Assembly (NCBI GenBank): GCA_016184315.1
Contig: JACPCU010000026.1
Coordinates: 1-39,233 of the forward strand
From: Nitrososphaerota archaeon
GTDB taxonomy: Archaea; Thermoproteota; Nitrososphaeria; Nitrososphaerales; JACQRY01
Length of the DNA stretch: 39,233 bases
Direction: 5' to 3'
A program made the translations under genes and the position numbers. The notes beneath the pieces were generated by a model. The model had not been told where the DNA came from. It made no database searches and was given only the letters and a program-made list of their open reading frames with translations. Positions 22,431 to 31,369 of the stretch are shown one piece after another (the first letter of the stretch is position 1; each line of letters opens with the position of its first letter).

Positions 22431-23414
22431 TTGCTGAAAGGGCGAAACATTCTCACTCTAGCCGAACTCTCCTCAGAAGAAATAATTCAGATACTCGACC
22501 TCGCCCATATAATGAAGTCTGAGCGCAACCAGAAAATCTTCAGAAAACTGCTTGAGAACCATACCCTCGCCATGATCTTCCAGAAACCCTCCACCAGAAC
22601 AAGAATCAGCTTCGAAACAGCAATGTTCCAGCTCGGCGGCCACGCCATCAACCTATCAGCCAACGAGCTCCAGCTTTCCAGAGGAGAAACCATTGAAGAC
22701 ACAGCCAGAGCCATCTCACAATACGTAGACTGCGTAATGGCCAGAGTCTACAGCCACAGTGACATAGCCACTCTAGCAAAGGCAGCATGCATACCCGTAA
22801 TAAACGGGTTGTCAGATTGGTATCACCCATGCCAGATTCTCGCAGATCTGCAAACCATTAGAGAAGTGAAAGGCCGTTTTCAGGGACTTCAAGTCGCCTG
22901 GGTGGGTGATGGAAACAATGTGTGCAACACTATGCTCATAGCCTCAGCTAAGATGGGCATGGATCTAGCCGTCGCCTGTCCACCTAAACATACCCCTCTG
23001 CCAGAAGCAGTGAAGCTTGCAAAACGCTTCTCCAAGGAGACCAACGCTGAAGTCAACATAACTGAAGATCCAGGCAAAGCTGTGAAAAACGCTGACGTCG
23101 TCATTACAGACAGTTTCATCTCAATGGGAACGGAACCCGAACGGGAGAAGCGGCGCAAGACATTTCTCCCTAAATATCAGGTGAACCGGTTTCTGTTCTC
23201 GAAGGCTAAATCCGACGCAGTCTTCATGCATTGCCTCCCAGCTCATAGGGGAGAAGAAGTCACCGGCGAAGTCATAGATGGACCTCGATCAGTAATCTGG
23301 CAAGAGGCTGAGAACCGGCTGCACACGCAAAAAGCCCTTCTCTCACTGCTTCTCTTGGATGAAGAAGCGTTTCCTTGGCCGCCTATCACAGGACCTGTTA
23401 CTGCTAAACTCTGA
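22431..23414 (+). CDS. argF: Ornithine carbamoyltransferase
   Basis: The enzyme transfers a carbamoyl group from carbamoyl phosphate to ornithine, giving citrulline for arginine synthesis. The 327-residue protein has the carbamoyl-phosphate site STRTR, the HPCQILADLQT motif, DGNNVCNTMLI and the ornithine motif MHCLPAHRGEEV. The DVVITDSFISMG block stands where most OTCs have DVWVSMG. The start is TTG at 22431; no better upstream start is seen. No other arginine genes adjoin it. The stop codon lies inside the convergent dtdA gene, an 11-base overlap. Confidence 0.95.
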   Translation: MLKGRNILTLAELSSEEIIQILDLAHIMKSERNQKIFRKLLENHTLAMIFQKPSTRTRISFETAMFQLGGHAINLSANELQLSRGETIEDTARAISQYVDCVMARVYSHSDIATLAKAACIPVINGLSDWYHPCQILADLQTIREVKGRFQGLQVAWVGDGNNVCNTMLIASAKMGMDLAVACPPKHTPLPEAVKLAKRFSKETNAEVNITEDPGKAVKNADVVITDSFISMGTEPEREKRRKTFLPKYQVNRFLFSKAKSDAVFMHCLPAHRGEEVTGEVIDGPRSVIWQEAENRLHTQKALLSLLLLDEEAFPWPPITGPVTAKL

Positions 23415-24237
23415 CAATCTCCAGCTCAAGTTCTTCAAGCATCGAGAGGATGACTGCTTTTTGGGCTCCCAAACCCTTCCAGTCCAAGAATGCATACTCC
23501 ACTTTTTCAACGCACTTCTCAACCATCTGTCTTAACACTGATGCTTGCAGGTGCTCCAACGCGTATTTTGATGCAATAGCTCCGACAGCGTATTCTGAAT
23601 CGGTAATCAACCCAGCAAATTTTTCGGAATAGTGAGACCCACCGAACCCAACGCCAACCTTGCTATGTGAGATTGGATGAGTAAGGGTCTCCATTAGAAC
23701 ACCGGCGATAAGTAACGCTGCCTTTGAGTCCACCCACTCGTTCTCAGATGAACCGATCTCAACGTATAGGACAGGTTTGTCAAGGCTTGTAGGTCCGTGG
23801 TGAGTCGCTTCAATTGCAACTTCGTAACCTGACGCCTCGTTCTTCCTCTGCGATAGCCTCTTGAAGTAATCTTTCAGTAGGGACGGATAGGTGTAAGCAA
23901 GCTCCAATGGTCTTCCTCCACGCGAATAATCTTCAGAAAAATTGCCTGGAAAATGGGTTGTTAGCGATGGAATCCCTTTGGATGAAGTGTGTCTGGAAAC
24001 AAAGACGTAGAAACTCGGAGAGAAGAAGTCTTTCAGATGCTCAGCCGTTGTTGCTTCTTCACGCAGAAAGATCAGTTTGGCTTCGTCCTTCCTGAAGACA
24101 GCTTCTTCTTCAAACTGTTCCTCTGTCTCTCGAAAGCCAAATTGGCTGATGAGCGTCTGAGCTATGTTCATGGACGCAGGGTCCTTTTTGGAGGCAACTA
24201 TCACGTAGCTCTGGTTATCGTTGGGATTCAAAACCAT
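23404..24237 (-). CDS. dtdA: D-aminoacyl-tRNA deacylase DtdA (GEK1 family)
   Basis: The enzyme removes D-amino acids wrongly attached to tRNA, a quality-control step in translation. The 277-residue protein shows the family signature IVASKKDPAS near the N-terminus, THFPGNFS, TYPSLLKDYF, the metal-binding EATHHGPTSLDKPVLYVEIG, and VGVGFGGSHY. The start is ATG at 24237; about 10 residues precede the conserved strand. It is convergent with argF, overlapping it by 11 bases, and divergent from the secE operon. Confidence 0.93.
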   Translation of the reverse strand: MVLNPNDNQSYVIVASKKDPASMNIAQTLISQFGFRETEEQFEEEAVFRKDEAKLIFLREEATTAEHLKDFFSPSFYVFVSRHTSSKGIPSLTTHFPGNFSEDYSRGGRPLELAYTYPSLLKDYFKRLSQRKNEASGYEVAIEATHHGPTSLDKPVLYVEIGSSENEWVDSKAALLIAGVLMETLTHPISHSKVGVGFGGSHYSEKFAGLITDSEYAVGAIASKYALEHLQASVLRQMVEKCVEKVEYAFLDWKGLGAQKAVILSMLEELELEIVRV

Positions 24238-24280
24238 GGATGCCCCAATGATGGTTATGCTACTCTAGGAGGACAAGAAT

Positions 24281-24290
24281 CATATATATG
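24281..24290 (+). promoter_or_regulatory. TATA box of the secE-ribosomal protein operon
   Basis: The palindrome catatatatg lies about 48 bases upstream of the secE TTG start. A transcript from here would begin near 24310 with a leader of about 24 bases. It lies between the divergent dtdA and secE genes. Confidence 0.5.
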
Positions 24291-24333
24291 ACCCGTTGCT
24301 GGCCAAGGGTTTAGCGGACTGGAAGGGTAACGA

Positions 24334-24504
24334 TTGGACATAAGACGATCGATAGACTCGGCGGTAAACACGTTGAAGCTCGCTAGAAAGTCTGACCTAG
24401 ACGAGTTCATGCTTTACTTGAAGCTCATATTCTTGGGCATAGTCATAGTGGGCACGATCGGATTCGTCATCCAGTTCGTCGGCGCCATATTGAAGTTAGG
24501 GTGA
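24334..24504 (+). CDS. secE: Preprotein translocase SecE (Sec61 gamma)
   Basis: A 56-residue, one-span subunit of the SecYEG channel. It has an N-terminal amphipathic helix (LKLARKSDLDEFMLYLKL) followed by a single membrane segment (LGIVIVGTIGFVIQFVGAIL). This matches archaeal Sec61-gamma in size and layout. TTG start at 24334 has ggaaggg eight bases upstream. The stop codon ends three bases before the Spt5 ATG. The order secE-spt5-L11-L1-L10 is the usual archaeal one and supports the call. Confidence 0.9.
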   Translation: MDIRRSIDSAVNTLKLARKSDLDEFMLYLKLIFLGIVIVGTIGFVIQFVGAILKLG

Positions 24505-24507
24505 GCA

Positions 24508-24987
24508 ATGAGATTGACTGAAGCTTCCTTATCCAGGTTCTTCGCTGTTAAGACTACTGGCGGCTGGGAGAAGACCGTGACTTCTCTGATTTCTACGAGG
24601 ATCGTGTTGAAGAAGAAGCCCATACACTCGATCTTGGTATTGGAGAGTCTGAAGGGCTACATATTCGTCGAGGCCGATAACGCTCAGGTGGTCAGTGAGA
24701 CAGTTTCAGGCTTCAAGCATGTGAAGAGCACTGTTCCCGGTATGATTCAGTTCCAAGACATTGAGAAGTTCTTGGTGACCAAGCCTGTGATCAGCGAGGT
24801 CAGTGTGAACGATATTGTTGAAATTGTGTCTGGGCCCTTCAAGGGAATGAAGGCCAAGATCAACAGGATTGAGGCTGCAAAGTCTGAGGTTACCGTGGTT
24901 CTACTGGACGCTGCCTACCAGCTTCCTGTGACCATCAACGCTAACTACTTGAAGATCGTCGAAAAGGCAAAGACGGGGGCGGCGTAG
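24508..24987 (+). CDS. spt5: Transcription elongation factor Spt5 (NusG)
   Basis: The 159-residue protein keeps RNA polymerase clamped during elongation, with Spt4. The N-terminal NGN domain starts at FFAVKTTGGWEKTV and includes ILVLESLKGYIFVEAD; the KOW domain is at SVNDIVEIVSGPFKGMKAKI. This is a normal archaeal two-domain length. ATG start at 24508 lies three bases after secE, and the stop codon is two bases before L11, so the genes are coupled. Confidence 0.95.
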   Translation: MRLTEASLSRFFAVKTTGGWEKTVTSLISTRIVLKKKPIHSILVLESLKGYIFVEADNAQVVSETVSGFKHVKSTVPGMIQFQDIEKFLVTKPVISEVSVNDIVEIVSGPFKGMKAKINRIEAAKSEVTVVLLDAAYQLPVTINANYLKIVEKAKTGAA

Positions 24988-24989
24988 AA

Positions 24990-25481
24990 ATGGGAGAGAA
25001 GAAGACAGTTTCAGCCTTAGTCATGGGCGGTACCGCTAATGCCGGTCCACCACTTGGCCCTGCTCTTGGCCCGCTGGGCGTGAACGTGATGCAGATAGTG
25101 AATAGCATCAACGAGAAGACAAAGGATTATGGCGGCATGAGGGTGCCCGTCAAGATCGTCGTGGATACCGAGACCAAACAGTTTGATGTTGAGGTAGGAG
25201 TACCTACCACTGCTGCTCTTGTAGTGAAGGAAGCTTCTCTTCAGAAAGGGTCAGGGAAGCCTAACTCAGAGTTTGTTGGAAGCTTGAGTATGGAACAAGT
25301 AGCCAAGATTGCCAAGATGAGATCTGGCTCTTCCTACGGAAGGAATAATCGTTCCATGGCTCTAGAGATCATTGGCGCATGCGTGAGCATGGGCGTTAAG
25401 GTGGAGGACAAAGATCCAAGAGAGATTGTTCTTGAGGTGAAGCAGGGAACTTGGGACAAGGTTCTGCTACCCAAGACATAG
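24990..25481 (+). CDS. rpl11: Ribosomal protein L11 (uL11)
   Basis: The 163-residue stalk-base protein binds the GTPase centre of 23S rRNA. It has the N-terminal GGTANAGPPLGPALGPLGVN, the VPVKIVVDTETKQFDVEV strand region, and the C-terminal RNA-binding KMRSGSSYGRNNRSMALEI with GACVSMGVKVE. Length is typical for archaea. A gap of 71 bases, with a possible hairpin, separates it from L1. Confidence 0.97.
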   Translation: MGEKKTVSALVMGGTANAGPPLGPALGPLGVNVMQIVNSINEKTKDYGGMRVPVKIVVDTETKQFDVEVGVPTTAALVVKEASLQKGSGKPNSEFVGSLSMEQVAKIAKMRSGSSYGRNNRSMALEIIGACVSMGVKVEDKDPREIVLEVKQGTWDKVLLPKT

Positions 25482-25482
25482 G

Positions 25483-25505
25483 ACGGGAAACTATTATTAG
25501 CCCGT
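25483..25505 (+). promoter_or_regulatory. Possible hairpin in the L11-L1 gap
   Basis: Arms acggg (25483-25487) and cccgt (25501-25505) can form a five-pair stem with an A/T-rich loop. It lies upstream of the L1 gene. Archaeal L1 is known to repress its own operon by binding an mRNA mimic of its rRNA site, so this is one candidate, though the loop does not visibly copy the rRNA site. A gtttaagg box right after it may be an internal promoter. Confidence 0.25.
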
Positions 25506-25552
25506 GTTTAAGGTAGGTTTTCTAGAGCCCTGTAGGAAAAGGCTGATGATCA

Positions 25553-26209
25553 ATGGTTTCGGTTCAAGAGATGGAGAAGGTTGTCGCTAAGGCTAGGGAG
25601 GGCGCAGAGAAGCGGAGCTTCTCCCAGTCCTTTGAGCTGTTAATTGGGCTTAAAGATATTGATTTGAAGAAGAAGGATATCAGCATAAACGAAGTTGTGT
25701 TTCTACCCCACCCTTTGTCTGAGAAGAGCAGTGTCTGCGTATTCGCATCAGGTGATCTGGCTCTAAGGGCCAGTAAGGCTGGTGCCGACCGAATCGTTGC
25801 ACCTGATGAGTTGAGTAGGATTACTGGTGATAAGAAGACAGCTAGAAAGCTTGCTAGGCAGTACAGCTTCTTTCTTGCTGATACAACACTTATGCCCGTG
25901 ATAGGTAGGGCTCTCGGTCAGTCTTTGGGTCCGAGGGGCAAGATGCCTGCGCCTGTTCCTCCCAATGCTCCTATTGACGCTCTGTTGAACCGTTACAGGA
26001 CCGCTGTTAGAGTTCGCAGTCGCGGGCAGATGGGAGTAACATGCAAGGTTGGCGATGAAGCTATGAAGGATTCGGACGTGGCTGAGAACGCTAATGCTAT
26101 TATCGGTTATGTTGAGAAGAAGCTTCCCTCCGGGATGAGGAATGTGAGGAGAGTAGGCTTCAAGATGACTATGGCTCACCCGGTTTCTATGAAGGTGGTA
26201 GAGGATTGA
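25553..26209 (+). CDS. rpl1: Ribosomal protein L1 (uL1)
   Basis: The 218-residue L1-stalk protein. It has the two-domain pattern with FSQSFELLIGLKDIDLKKKD at the start, GPRGKMPAPVPPNAPID as the RNA-binding signature, and VRSRGQMGVTCKVGDE in the C-terminal part. Start ATG is at 25553. The final TGA overlaps the L10 start (ttga), which points to translational coupling. Length is normal for archaea. Confidence 0.97.
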   Translation: MVSVQEMEKVVAKAREGAEKRSFSQSFELLIGLKDIDLKKKDISINEVVFLPHPLSEKSSVCVFASGDLALRASKAGADRIVAPDELSRITGDKKTARKLARQYSFFLADTTLMPVIGRALGQSLGPRGKMPAPVPPNAPIDALLNRYRTAVRVRSRGQMGVTCKVGDEAMKDSDVAENANAIIGYVEKKLPSGMRNVRRVGFKMTMAHPVSMKVVED

Positions 26210-27072
26210 GGACACAGGTTGTTCAGTATCCTGCTCGAAAGGTTCAGCAAGTAGACCGAACTGAAGAGTTGTCGAAGAAGTATGGTTTGGTGGCCGCGTC
26301 TAGGCTGAATAAGGTTAGAGCTGCTCAGCTTATGTCTCTTAAACGGGATTTCAGGGGCAGCTTGGAGATTGCTATTGCCAAGAACACTCTTGCCGCCATA
26401 GGTTTAAAGAAGACCGGGAGAGCTGGGATAGAGCAGTTTGTAGATGAACTGAAGGGACAGAACGCTCTGATCTTCACTGATTTCAATCCGTTTAAGCTCT
26501 ACCTGATTTTCGAGAAAAATAAGGTGAATCTTCCTGCTAGAGCGGGTGATGTCGCCACTGAGGATGTTGTGATTACTGCAGGTAATACGGGGCTGGCTCC
26601 TGGCCCTGTACTCAGCGAGTTTAAGGAGGCCGGTGTTCCCACAAAGATTGACGCTGGCAGCATTTGGATTACTAAGGACACTGTTGTAGCTAGGCCCGGA
26701 GACGTGATCAATCCGAAGATGGCTGGATTCTTGGCTAGGATGGGGTTGAAGCCGATCAGGGCTGGAGTTTCAATATATCTGGCCAATTTTGAGGGTAAAA
26801 ATCTGCGTGAGCAGGATGTCAGGATTGATCTTGAAGAGTACAGAGGGTGGCTTGCCACTGCCAGGAACGAGGCGCTGAGTCTTGCTCTTGGAGCAGCTTA
26901 TCCGAGCAAGGAGGTTCTTCCCATGCTTCTTGCAAAAGGGTTTGCTCACGCCAAGGGTTTGGCCGCTTCTGCAGGATACGTGTCTAAGGATACTGTTGGT
27001 GATGTGTTGGGTCGAGGCCATGTGCAGGCTTCTGCTCTGCTTCAGGCTGTCAAGGCTAAAGGCTACTCCTAA
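26206..27072 (+). CDS. rpl10: Ribosomal protein L10 (P0, uL10), short form
   Basis: The protein (288 residues) anchors the L12 stalk. It has the rRNA-binding N-terminal domain (SRLNKVRAAQLMSLKRDFRG, AIAKNTLAAIGLKK), the inserted archaeal/eukaryotic domain (VVITAGNTGLAPGPVLSEFK, GVPTKIDAGSIWI), and spine helices (ARNEALSLALGAAYPSKEVL, KGLAASAGYVS). It ends in QAVKAKGYS. The acidic low-complexity linker and conserved C-terminal tail usual for archaeal P0 are missing, so it is some 30-50 residues short of typical. TTG start overlaps the L1 stop codon. No L12 gene follows. Confidence 0.93.
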   Translation: MRTQVVQYPARKVQQVDRTEELSKKYGLVAASRLNKVRAAQLMSLKRDFRGSLEIAIAKNTLAAIGLKKTGRAGIEQFVDELKGQNALIFTDFNPFKLYLIFEKNKVNLPARAGDVATEDVVITAGNTGLAPGPVLSEFKEAGVPTKIDAGSIWITKDTVVARPGDVINPKMAGFLARMGLKPIRAGVSIYLANFEGKNLREQDVRIDLEEYRGWLATARNEALSLALGAAYPSKEVLPMLLAKGFAHAKGLAASAGYVSKDTVGDVLGRGHVQASALLQAVKAKGYS

Positions 27073-27221
27073 AGCGTCGAACCAGCCTTTTCTACTGGAT
27101 GCGAGACACGCGTATCCGCATAAGGCTACTAAGTGAAGGCAACCATGGGGACGTATAAGAGACTGACCTAGCCATTTCGCGGAAAGTCATAGAAAAAAAA
27201 GAGGAAAGGTTGCTTGAACGA

Positions 27222-27503
27222 TTATTCTTTTCCCCAGAATTCGTCGGGAGTGACTGCCACTTCGTATCTGACAGGCGTTATCTTGATGCCTTCTTCTTCC
27301 ACTTTCTTGAGGAAGATTCTTCCTGACTGGTTGATCCAGTCGAAGTTTTTGACTTTAGCTATGTACATCAGATCTGCGTCTTGAGGATAGTAAGGCCCTT
27401 CTACTGTTCCTCCGACCTTTTTGGTGATGTCGCTGAAGATCTTGTTGATTCTCTTTAGATCTTTTTCCGTGCCTTCGAAGTCCGCATACCAGATGATGAT
27501 CAT
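27222..27503 (-). CDS. Unrecognised 93-residue protein, ferredoxin-like fold
   Basis: The sequence begins MIIIWYADFEGTEKDLKRIN, continues with a strand near YIAKVKNFDWINQS and ends RYEVAVTPDEFWGKE. Alternating beta-alpha-beta pattern suggests a compact ferredoxin-like or ACT-like fold, but no ligand site or family is recognised. It resembles small conserved archaeal cytosolic proteins. A minus-strand TATA candidate (cttatacttta, near 27530-27540) lies about 30 bases upstream of the ATG. It is convergent with L10 and divergent from polB. Confidence 0.7.
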   Translation of the reverse strand: MIIIWYADFEGTEKDLKRINKIFSDITKKVGGTVEGPYYPQDADLMYIAKVKNFDWINQSGRIFLKKVEEEGIKITPVRYEVAVTPDEFWGKE

Positions 27504-27690
27504 GTTCAGGTGTGACGACTGCTCAGTAAAGTATAAGCTTTAGGGGCGCGTCCCGTTGTATGTGATCAATTCTAAGGTTAATACAATGCAACGCACAGGG
27601 AGACTATTGTGTTCATTATGCTTGAGATCTGTTTTGACAAAGACTATATGGCACCTTTAAGCCGATAATCCGATCTGGGACTAGAGCGGG

Positions 27691-30240
27691 ATGGAAACGA
27701 TTGCATTGATGCAGAGTAGTCTTGGCGCGCAAACAGGTTCTGGCAAAACAGCTCTCCTCCTCATTTCAGCAACGTACGATGGTGAAGCTAAGAAAGCCAA
27801 GCTCAAATTCTACGACCCCAATACTAATACGATAATCCCTTGGGAGGATAAGACTGGTCATAAGCCGTACTGCTATGCTAAGGATCTATCACCGAGCGAC
27901 AGACAGACTTTGAAGAACCGGCCTGATGTTCTGGATCTTGTGGAGGAGGAGAAGCTTGATCTTCTTCACGACTCTACAATCAAAGTGAGCAAGATTGTTG
28001 CTTCTGATCCTCTGGCGATAGGTGGTTCTTCTTCACAGCAAAGCATCAGGAACGTGACTCAAGCATGGGAGGCCGATATCAAATATTATGAGAATTATAT
28101 GTATGATATGCGCCTTATCCCGGGAACCTTCTACGATGTTGAAGCTGACCGCGTAACGCCTGTCAGATACGAAGTTCCTGAAGAAGTCGGCGAGAAGCTG
28201 AAAAAGATCTTGGAGTCTGCCCACCCAGAGTTTAAGCAGCATATTCTCGAATGGGCAAGCCTGTTAAGCCAGCCGCTTCCCGACCTGCGTAGACTCACCC
28301 TTGACATAGAGGTGTCTTCACCTGAAGAGAACCGGATACCTGATCCTGATAAGGCGGATTACCAAGTGATCTGTGTCTCAACTGTTGCAAGTAACGGCCC
28401 GAAGACGGTCTTCATCCTTGAACGCGAGCAGGTGGAGCGAGGCGACCTGCAGCTGGGAGCGGACGTGAAGACCTTGATGTTCAAGAAGGAAGATGAACTG
28501 CTCCAAGCATTGTTTAAGCAGATATCTGATTACCCGATCCTAGTCACTTTCAACGGCGATGAGTTTGACTTGCCTTATCTCTACCATCGGGCATCTAATC
28601 TTAGGGTCCCTAAGGAGGCGGTACCCATCAGCTTAGGCAATAACGTGGCAAACATCAAACACGGTGTGCACATCGATCTGTACAAGACTTTCATCAACCG
28701 TTCCATACAGATCTACGCCTTCGGCAACAAGTATTCCGAGCATACTCTCGGCGGCATCACTGAAGCTTTGATCAACGAGTCGAAGCTCGAGTTTGAGGGT
28801 CTTATCGGCAATCTTCCGCTAACTCAGCTAGCCAAGTACTGTCTTAACGACTCGGTCATCACCCATAAGCTGACCGCTTTCAACGCCGATCTGCTCATGA
28901 AGCTGCTCCTCGTCATCATGAGAGTTGCCAAGATGCCCCTAGACGATGTCTCAAGGCTATCAGTGTCAAATTGGATTCGAAGCATGCTGTACTACGAACA
29001 TAGACGCATAGGTGCCTTGATCCCGAAGAGGGAGGAGCTGGATGCTATTGGGGGGGATGTTTCTGCACCCATCATAAAGGGCAAGAAGTACAAAGGCGCA
29101 CTTGTCGTTGAGCCTAAGACTGGTGTCCACTTCAATGTGGCTGTGCTGGACTTCGCAAGCCTGTATCCCAGCATCATGAAGGTTTACAATCTTTCCTACG
29201 AGACGGTTCGCTGCAACCACGCGGAGTGTCGCAATAATCTTCTACCCGGTACAGAGCATTGGGTTTGCCGGAAGAGGAAGGGGTTAACTTCCTTGGTGAT
29301 AGGTTCGCTGAGGGATCTTAGGGTAGGCTACTATAAGCCCCTGTCTAAGCTCAAGACTCTTTCCACTGTTGAGCGGGAACTTTTCAACATTGTTTCCCAA
29401 GCGTTGAAGGTCATTCTAAACGCCAGTTACGGTGTCATGGGCGCAGAGATCTTTCCGCTTTATGATCTTAGTGTGGCTGATGCTACTGCGGCCCTTGGGA
29501 GACATGTGATCACCAGCACCATTGAGAAATGCAATGAGCAGGGCATAGAGGTGGTTTACGGGGACACTGACTCACTGTTCTTGAAGAGCCCCCGTCAAGA
29601 GCAAATCGAGGCTGTGACTGCTTGGGCGGATAAGGAACTTGGCATAGAGCTCGACTTGGATAAGTCGTATCGATATGTGGCTTTTAGTGATAGGAAGAAG
29701 AACTACATGGGTGTGCTCCCAGATGGCAACGTCGACATCAAGGGGCTGACGGGCAAGAAGAGCCACATTCCTCCCGTCATAAAGAAAGCGTTCTATGAAT
29801 CAATCAATACTCTGAGTCATGTCAAGTCTTCCTCAGACTTCGAGAAGGCGCGAGAAGAAATCAAACGGAACCTAAAAGGCACCTACGCCGCGCTAAAAGA
29901 CAAGAAGATTCCTCTCCAAGACCTTGCGTTCAACGTCATGATGGGTAAGGACATTGAAAGATTCGTTGACTCCATTCCTCAGCATGTGCGGGCAGCCATG
30001 CTTCTGAGAAGCAAAGGAAAGGAGGTTAGGGCAGGGGACATAGTGTCCTACGTGAAGACCACTACTCCTCCAGGAGTTAAGCCTCTATCTATGGCTAAGC
30101 CGGAGGAGATTGACTCAGAGAAATATATTGAGCATTTGAGGAGTACCTTCGACCAGCTCTTGGACTCCATCGGCTACGACTTCGACGAAATCCTCGGCGC
30201 CACCAAGCTGGAAGACTTCTTCTGGGGTTCCGGTAGCTAG
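27691..30240 (+). CDS. polB: Family B DNA polymerase
   Basis: A replicative-type archaeal PolB of 849 residues. The 3'-5' exonuclease has D205 and E207 (TLDIEVS), D293 (NGDEFDLPY) and Y383...D387 (YCLND). The polymerase site has D487 (DFASLYPS), KVILNASYG, and D625/D627 (YGDTDS). All are intact, so both activities are expected. A cysteine-bearing insertion, CNHAEC...HWVCRKRKG, lies between the first two polymerase motifs as in crenarchaeal PolB3. The C-terminus KLEDFFWG may be a PCNA-binding motif. No intein is present. Start ATG 27691; a ctttaag box is about 35 bases upstream. Confidence 0.96.
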   Translation: METIALMQSSLGAQTGSGKTALLLISATYDGEAKKAKLKFYDPNTNTIIPWEDKTGHKPYCYAKDLSPSDRQTLKNRPDVLDLVEEEKLDLLHDSTIKVSKIVASDPLAIGGSSSQQSIRNVTQAWEADIKYYENYMYDMRLIPGTFYDVEADRVTPVRYEVPEEVGEKLKKILESAHPEFKQHILEWASLLSQPLPDLRRLTLDIEVSSPEENRIPDPDKADYQVICVSTVASNGPKTVFILEREQVERGDLQLGADVKTLMFKKEDELLQALFKQISDYPILVTFNGDEFDLPYLYHRASNLRVPKEAVPISLGNNVANIKHGVHIDLYKTFINRSIQIYAFGNKYSEHTLGGITEALINESKLEFEGLIGNLPLTQLAKYCLNDSVITHKLTAFNADLLMKLLLVIMRVAKMPLDDVSRLSVSNWIRSMLYYEHRRIGALIPKREELDAIGGDVSAPIIKGKKYKGALVVEPKTGVHFNVAVLDFASLYPSIMKVYNLSYETVRCNHAECRNNLLPGTEHWVCRKRKGLTSLVIGSLRDLRVGYYKPLSKLKTLSTVERELFNIVSQALKVILNASYGVMGAEIFPLYDLSVADATAALGRHVITSTIEKCNEQGIEVVYGDTDSLFLKSPRQEQIEAVTAWADKELGIELDLDKSYRYVAFSDRKKNYMGVLPDGNVDIKGLTGKKSHIPPVIKKAFYESINTLSHVKSSSDFEKAREEIKRNLKGTYAALKDKKIPLQDLAFNVMMGKDIERFVDSIPQHVRAAMLLRSKGKEVRAGDIVSYVKTTTPPGVKPLSMAKPEEIDSEKYIEHLRSTFDQLLDSIGYDFDEILGATKLEDFFWGSGS

Positions 30241-30294
30241 AGCAACGCTTAACTGTCCACTTGAATCCTCCGCCCACTTCGAGGAACCACACCC

Positions 30295-31176
30295 TTGAGC
30301 TACAGAGAACTTTTCGTCACCACTCAACCCATGGTCACCTACATCAAGCCAGGCATTCCCCCTGCAGTCAGCGTCTTCGGTGTGCCATTCGACTCCTCAT
30401 CCACTTATCGCACAGGCTCAAGATTCGGACCCAACGCGATTAGAGACGCTTTCCTGAACATCGAAATCTATTCTCCCAGACTCAAAGTCGACCTCGAAAA
30501 CCAGAGTGTAGAGGATCTGGGAAATCTCCACCATACCGCTAACATAGAACGAATGGTTTCTTCGGTGGAAAAGGTGGTGGGCGAACTGGTTGACAAAGGC
30601 AAAACCCCTGCCATACTTGGAGGAGAACACACACTCACCTACGGATCCTTCTCAGCTATGCCTGAGGACACGCGCATAATCTACTTTGACGCACACTTCG
30701 ACATGCGAAACGAGTATTCAGACCTCAGCCTTATGCATGCAACCTGTCTTCGGAGAATAATCGATAAGAAAGGAGCAGACAAAGTGATCCATGTTGGAGC
30801 CAGAGCTGCCTGCGCCGAGGAATGGAGCTACGTAGAAAAAGAAAACATCAATGCGATAACATGCGAAAAGCTCTTCAACGCTCCGCGCCCAGAAGAGCTG
30901 CTGAAAGAAGCGGTGAAAGAGTTCAGCAATGTCTACGTGAGCATAGACCTTGATGTTATTGACCCTGCGTATGCACCTGGAGTTGGGAACCCGGAGCCCG
31001 GGGGTCTCTCCACACACCAGATACTGGAAATGCTCTATGCGCTAAGAGGCAAGCACATTGCTGGATTCGACATAGTGGAGCTCATTCCCCACTACGACAA
31101 CGGCGCAGCATCCACAGCAGCTGCCAGACTCTTGGCAGAATTGACGTGTTTGATAGTGTTGGAGAAAGGACGATAG
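30295..31176 (+). CDS. Agmatinase/arginase-family ureohydrolase
   Basis: A 293-residue binuclear manganese hydrolase of guanidino compounds, releasing urea. Metal ligands are in GGEHT, DAHFDMR and SIDLDVIDPAYAPG; the GGLSTHQILE motif follows. In archaea such enzymes mostly act as agmatinase in polyamine synthesis, but arginase or other guanidino substrates cannot be excluded. The start is TTG at 30295, near the end of polB; no clear Shine-Dalgarno site is seen. A GTG-type start nearer the VFGVPFD strand is conceivable. Length is normal. Confidence 0.88.
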   Translation: MSYRELFVTTQPMVTYIKPGIPPAVSVFGVPFDSSSTYRTGSRFGPNAIRDAFLNIEIYSPRLKVDLENQSVEDLGNLHHTANIERMVSSVEKVVGELVDKGKTPAILGGEHTLTYGSFSAMPEDTRIIYFDAHFDMRNEYSDLSLMHATCLRRIIDKKGADKVIHVGARAACAEEWSYVEKENINAITCEKLFNAPRPEELLKEAVKEFSNVYVSIDLDVIDPAYAPGVGNPEPGGLSTHQILEMLYALRGKHIAGFDIVELIPHYDNGAASTAAARLLAELTCLIVLEKGR

Positions 31177-31340
31177 ACAATAATTAACCAGAAACAACAA
31201 GTTACACAGATTAGGGCTGAATATACAAAAGGGCTCTGATCGCCATACAGGCCAATGAACAGCATCTTGCAATTTGTGCTACAAGGGGGGGAACTACCAT
31301 CCGTACTTCAAAGCTCTATCTGAAACTCAAAAGCAAATTC

Positions 31341-31347
31341 TTTATAT
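31341..31347 (+). promoter_or_regulatory. TATA box of the DUF1059-like gene
   Basis: The sequence tttatat lies 23 bases before the ATG at 31370. Archaeal transcripts start about 26 bases after the TATA box centre, so the mRNA is probably leaderless. Confidence 0.5.
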
Positions 31348-31369
31348 TTTCCCAAACAAGAAAACAACC

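Noticed and set aside
27073-27221. Possible L12/P1 gene after L10
   Set aside because: No frame in this 149-base space encodes the Ala-rich helices or acidic tail of L12.
27727-27750. P-loop-like AQTGSGKT at the N-terminus of the DNA polymerase
   Set aside because: It fits the loose Walker A pattern with Ala in the first place, but there is no Walker B or ATPase fold, and the rest of the protein is a complete family B polymerase. Taken as a chance match.
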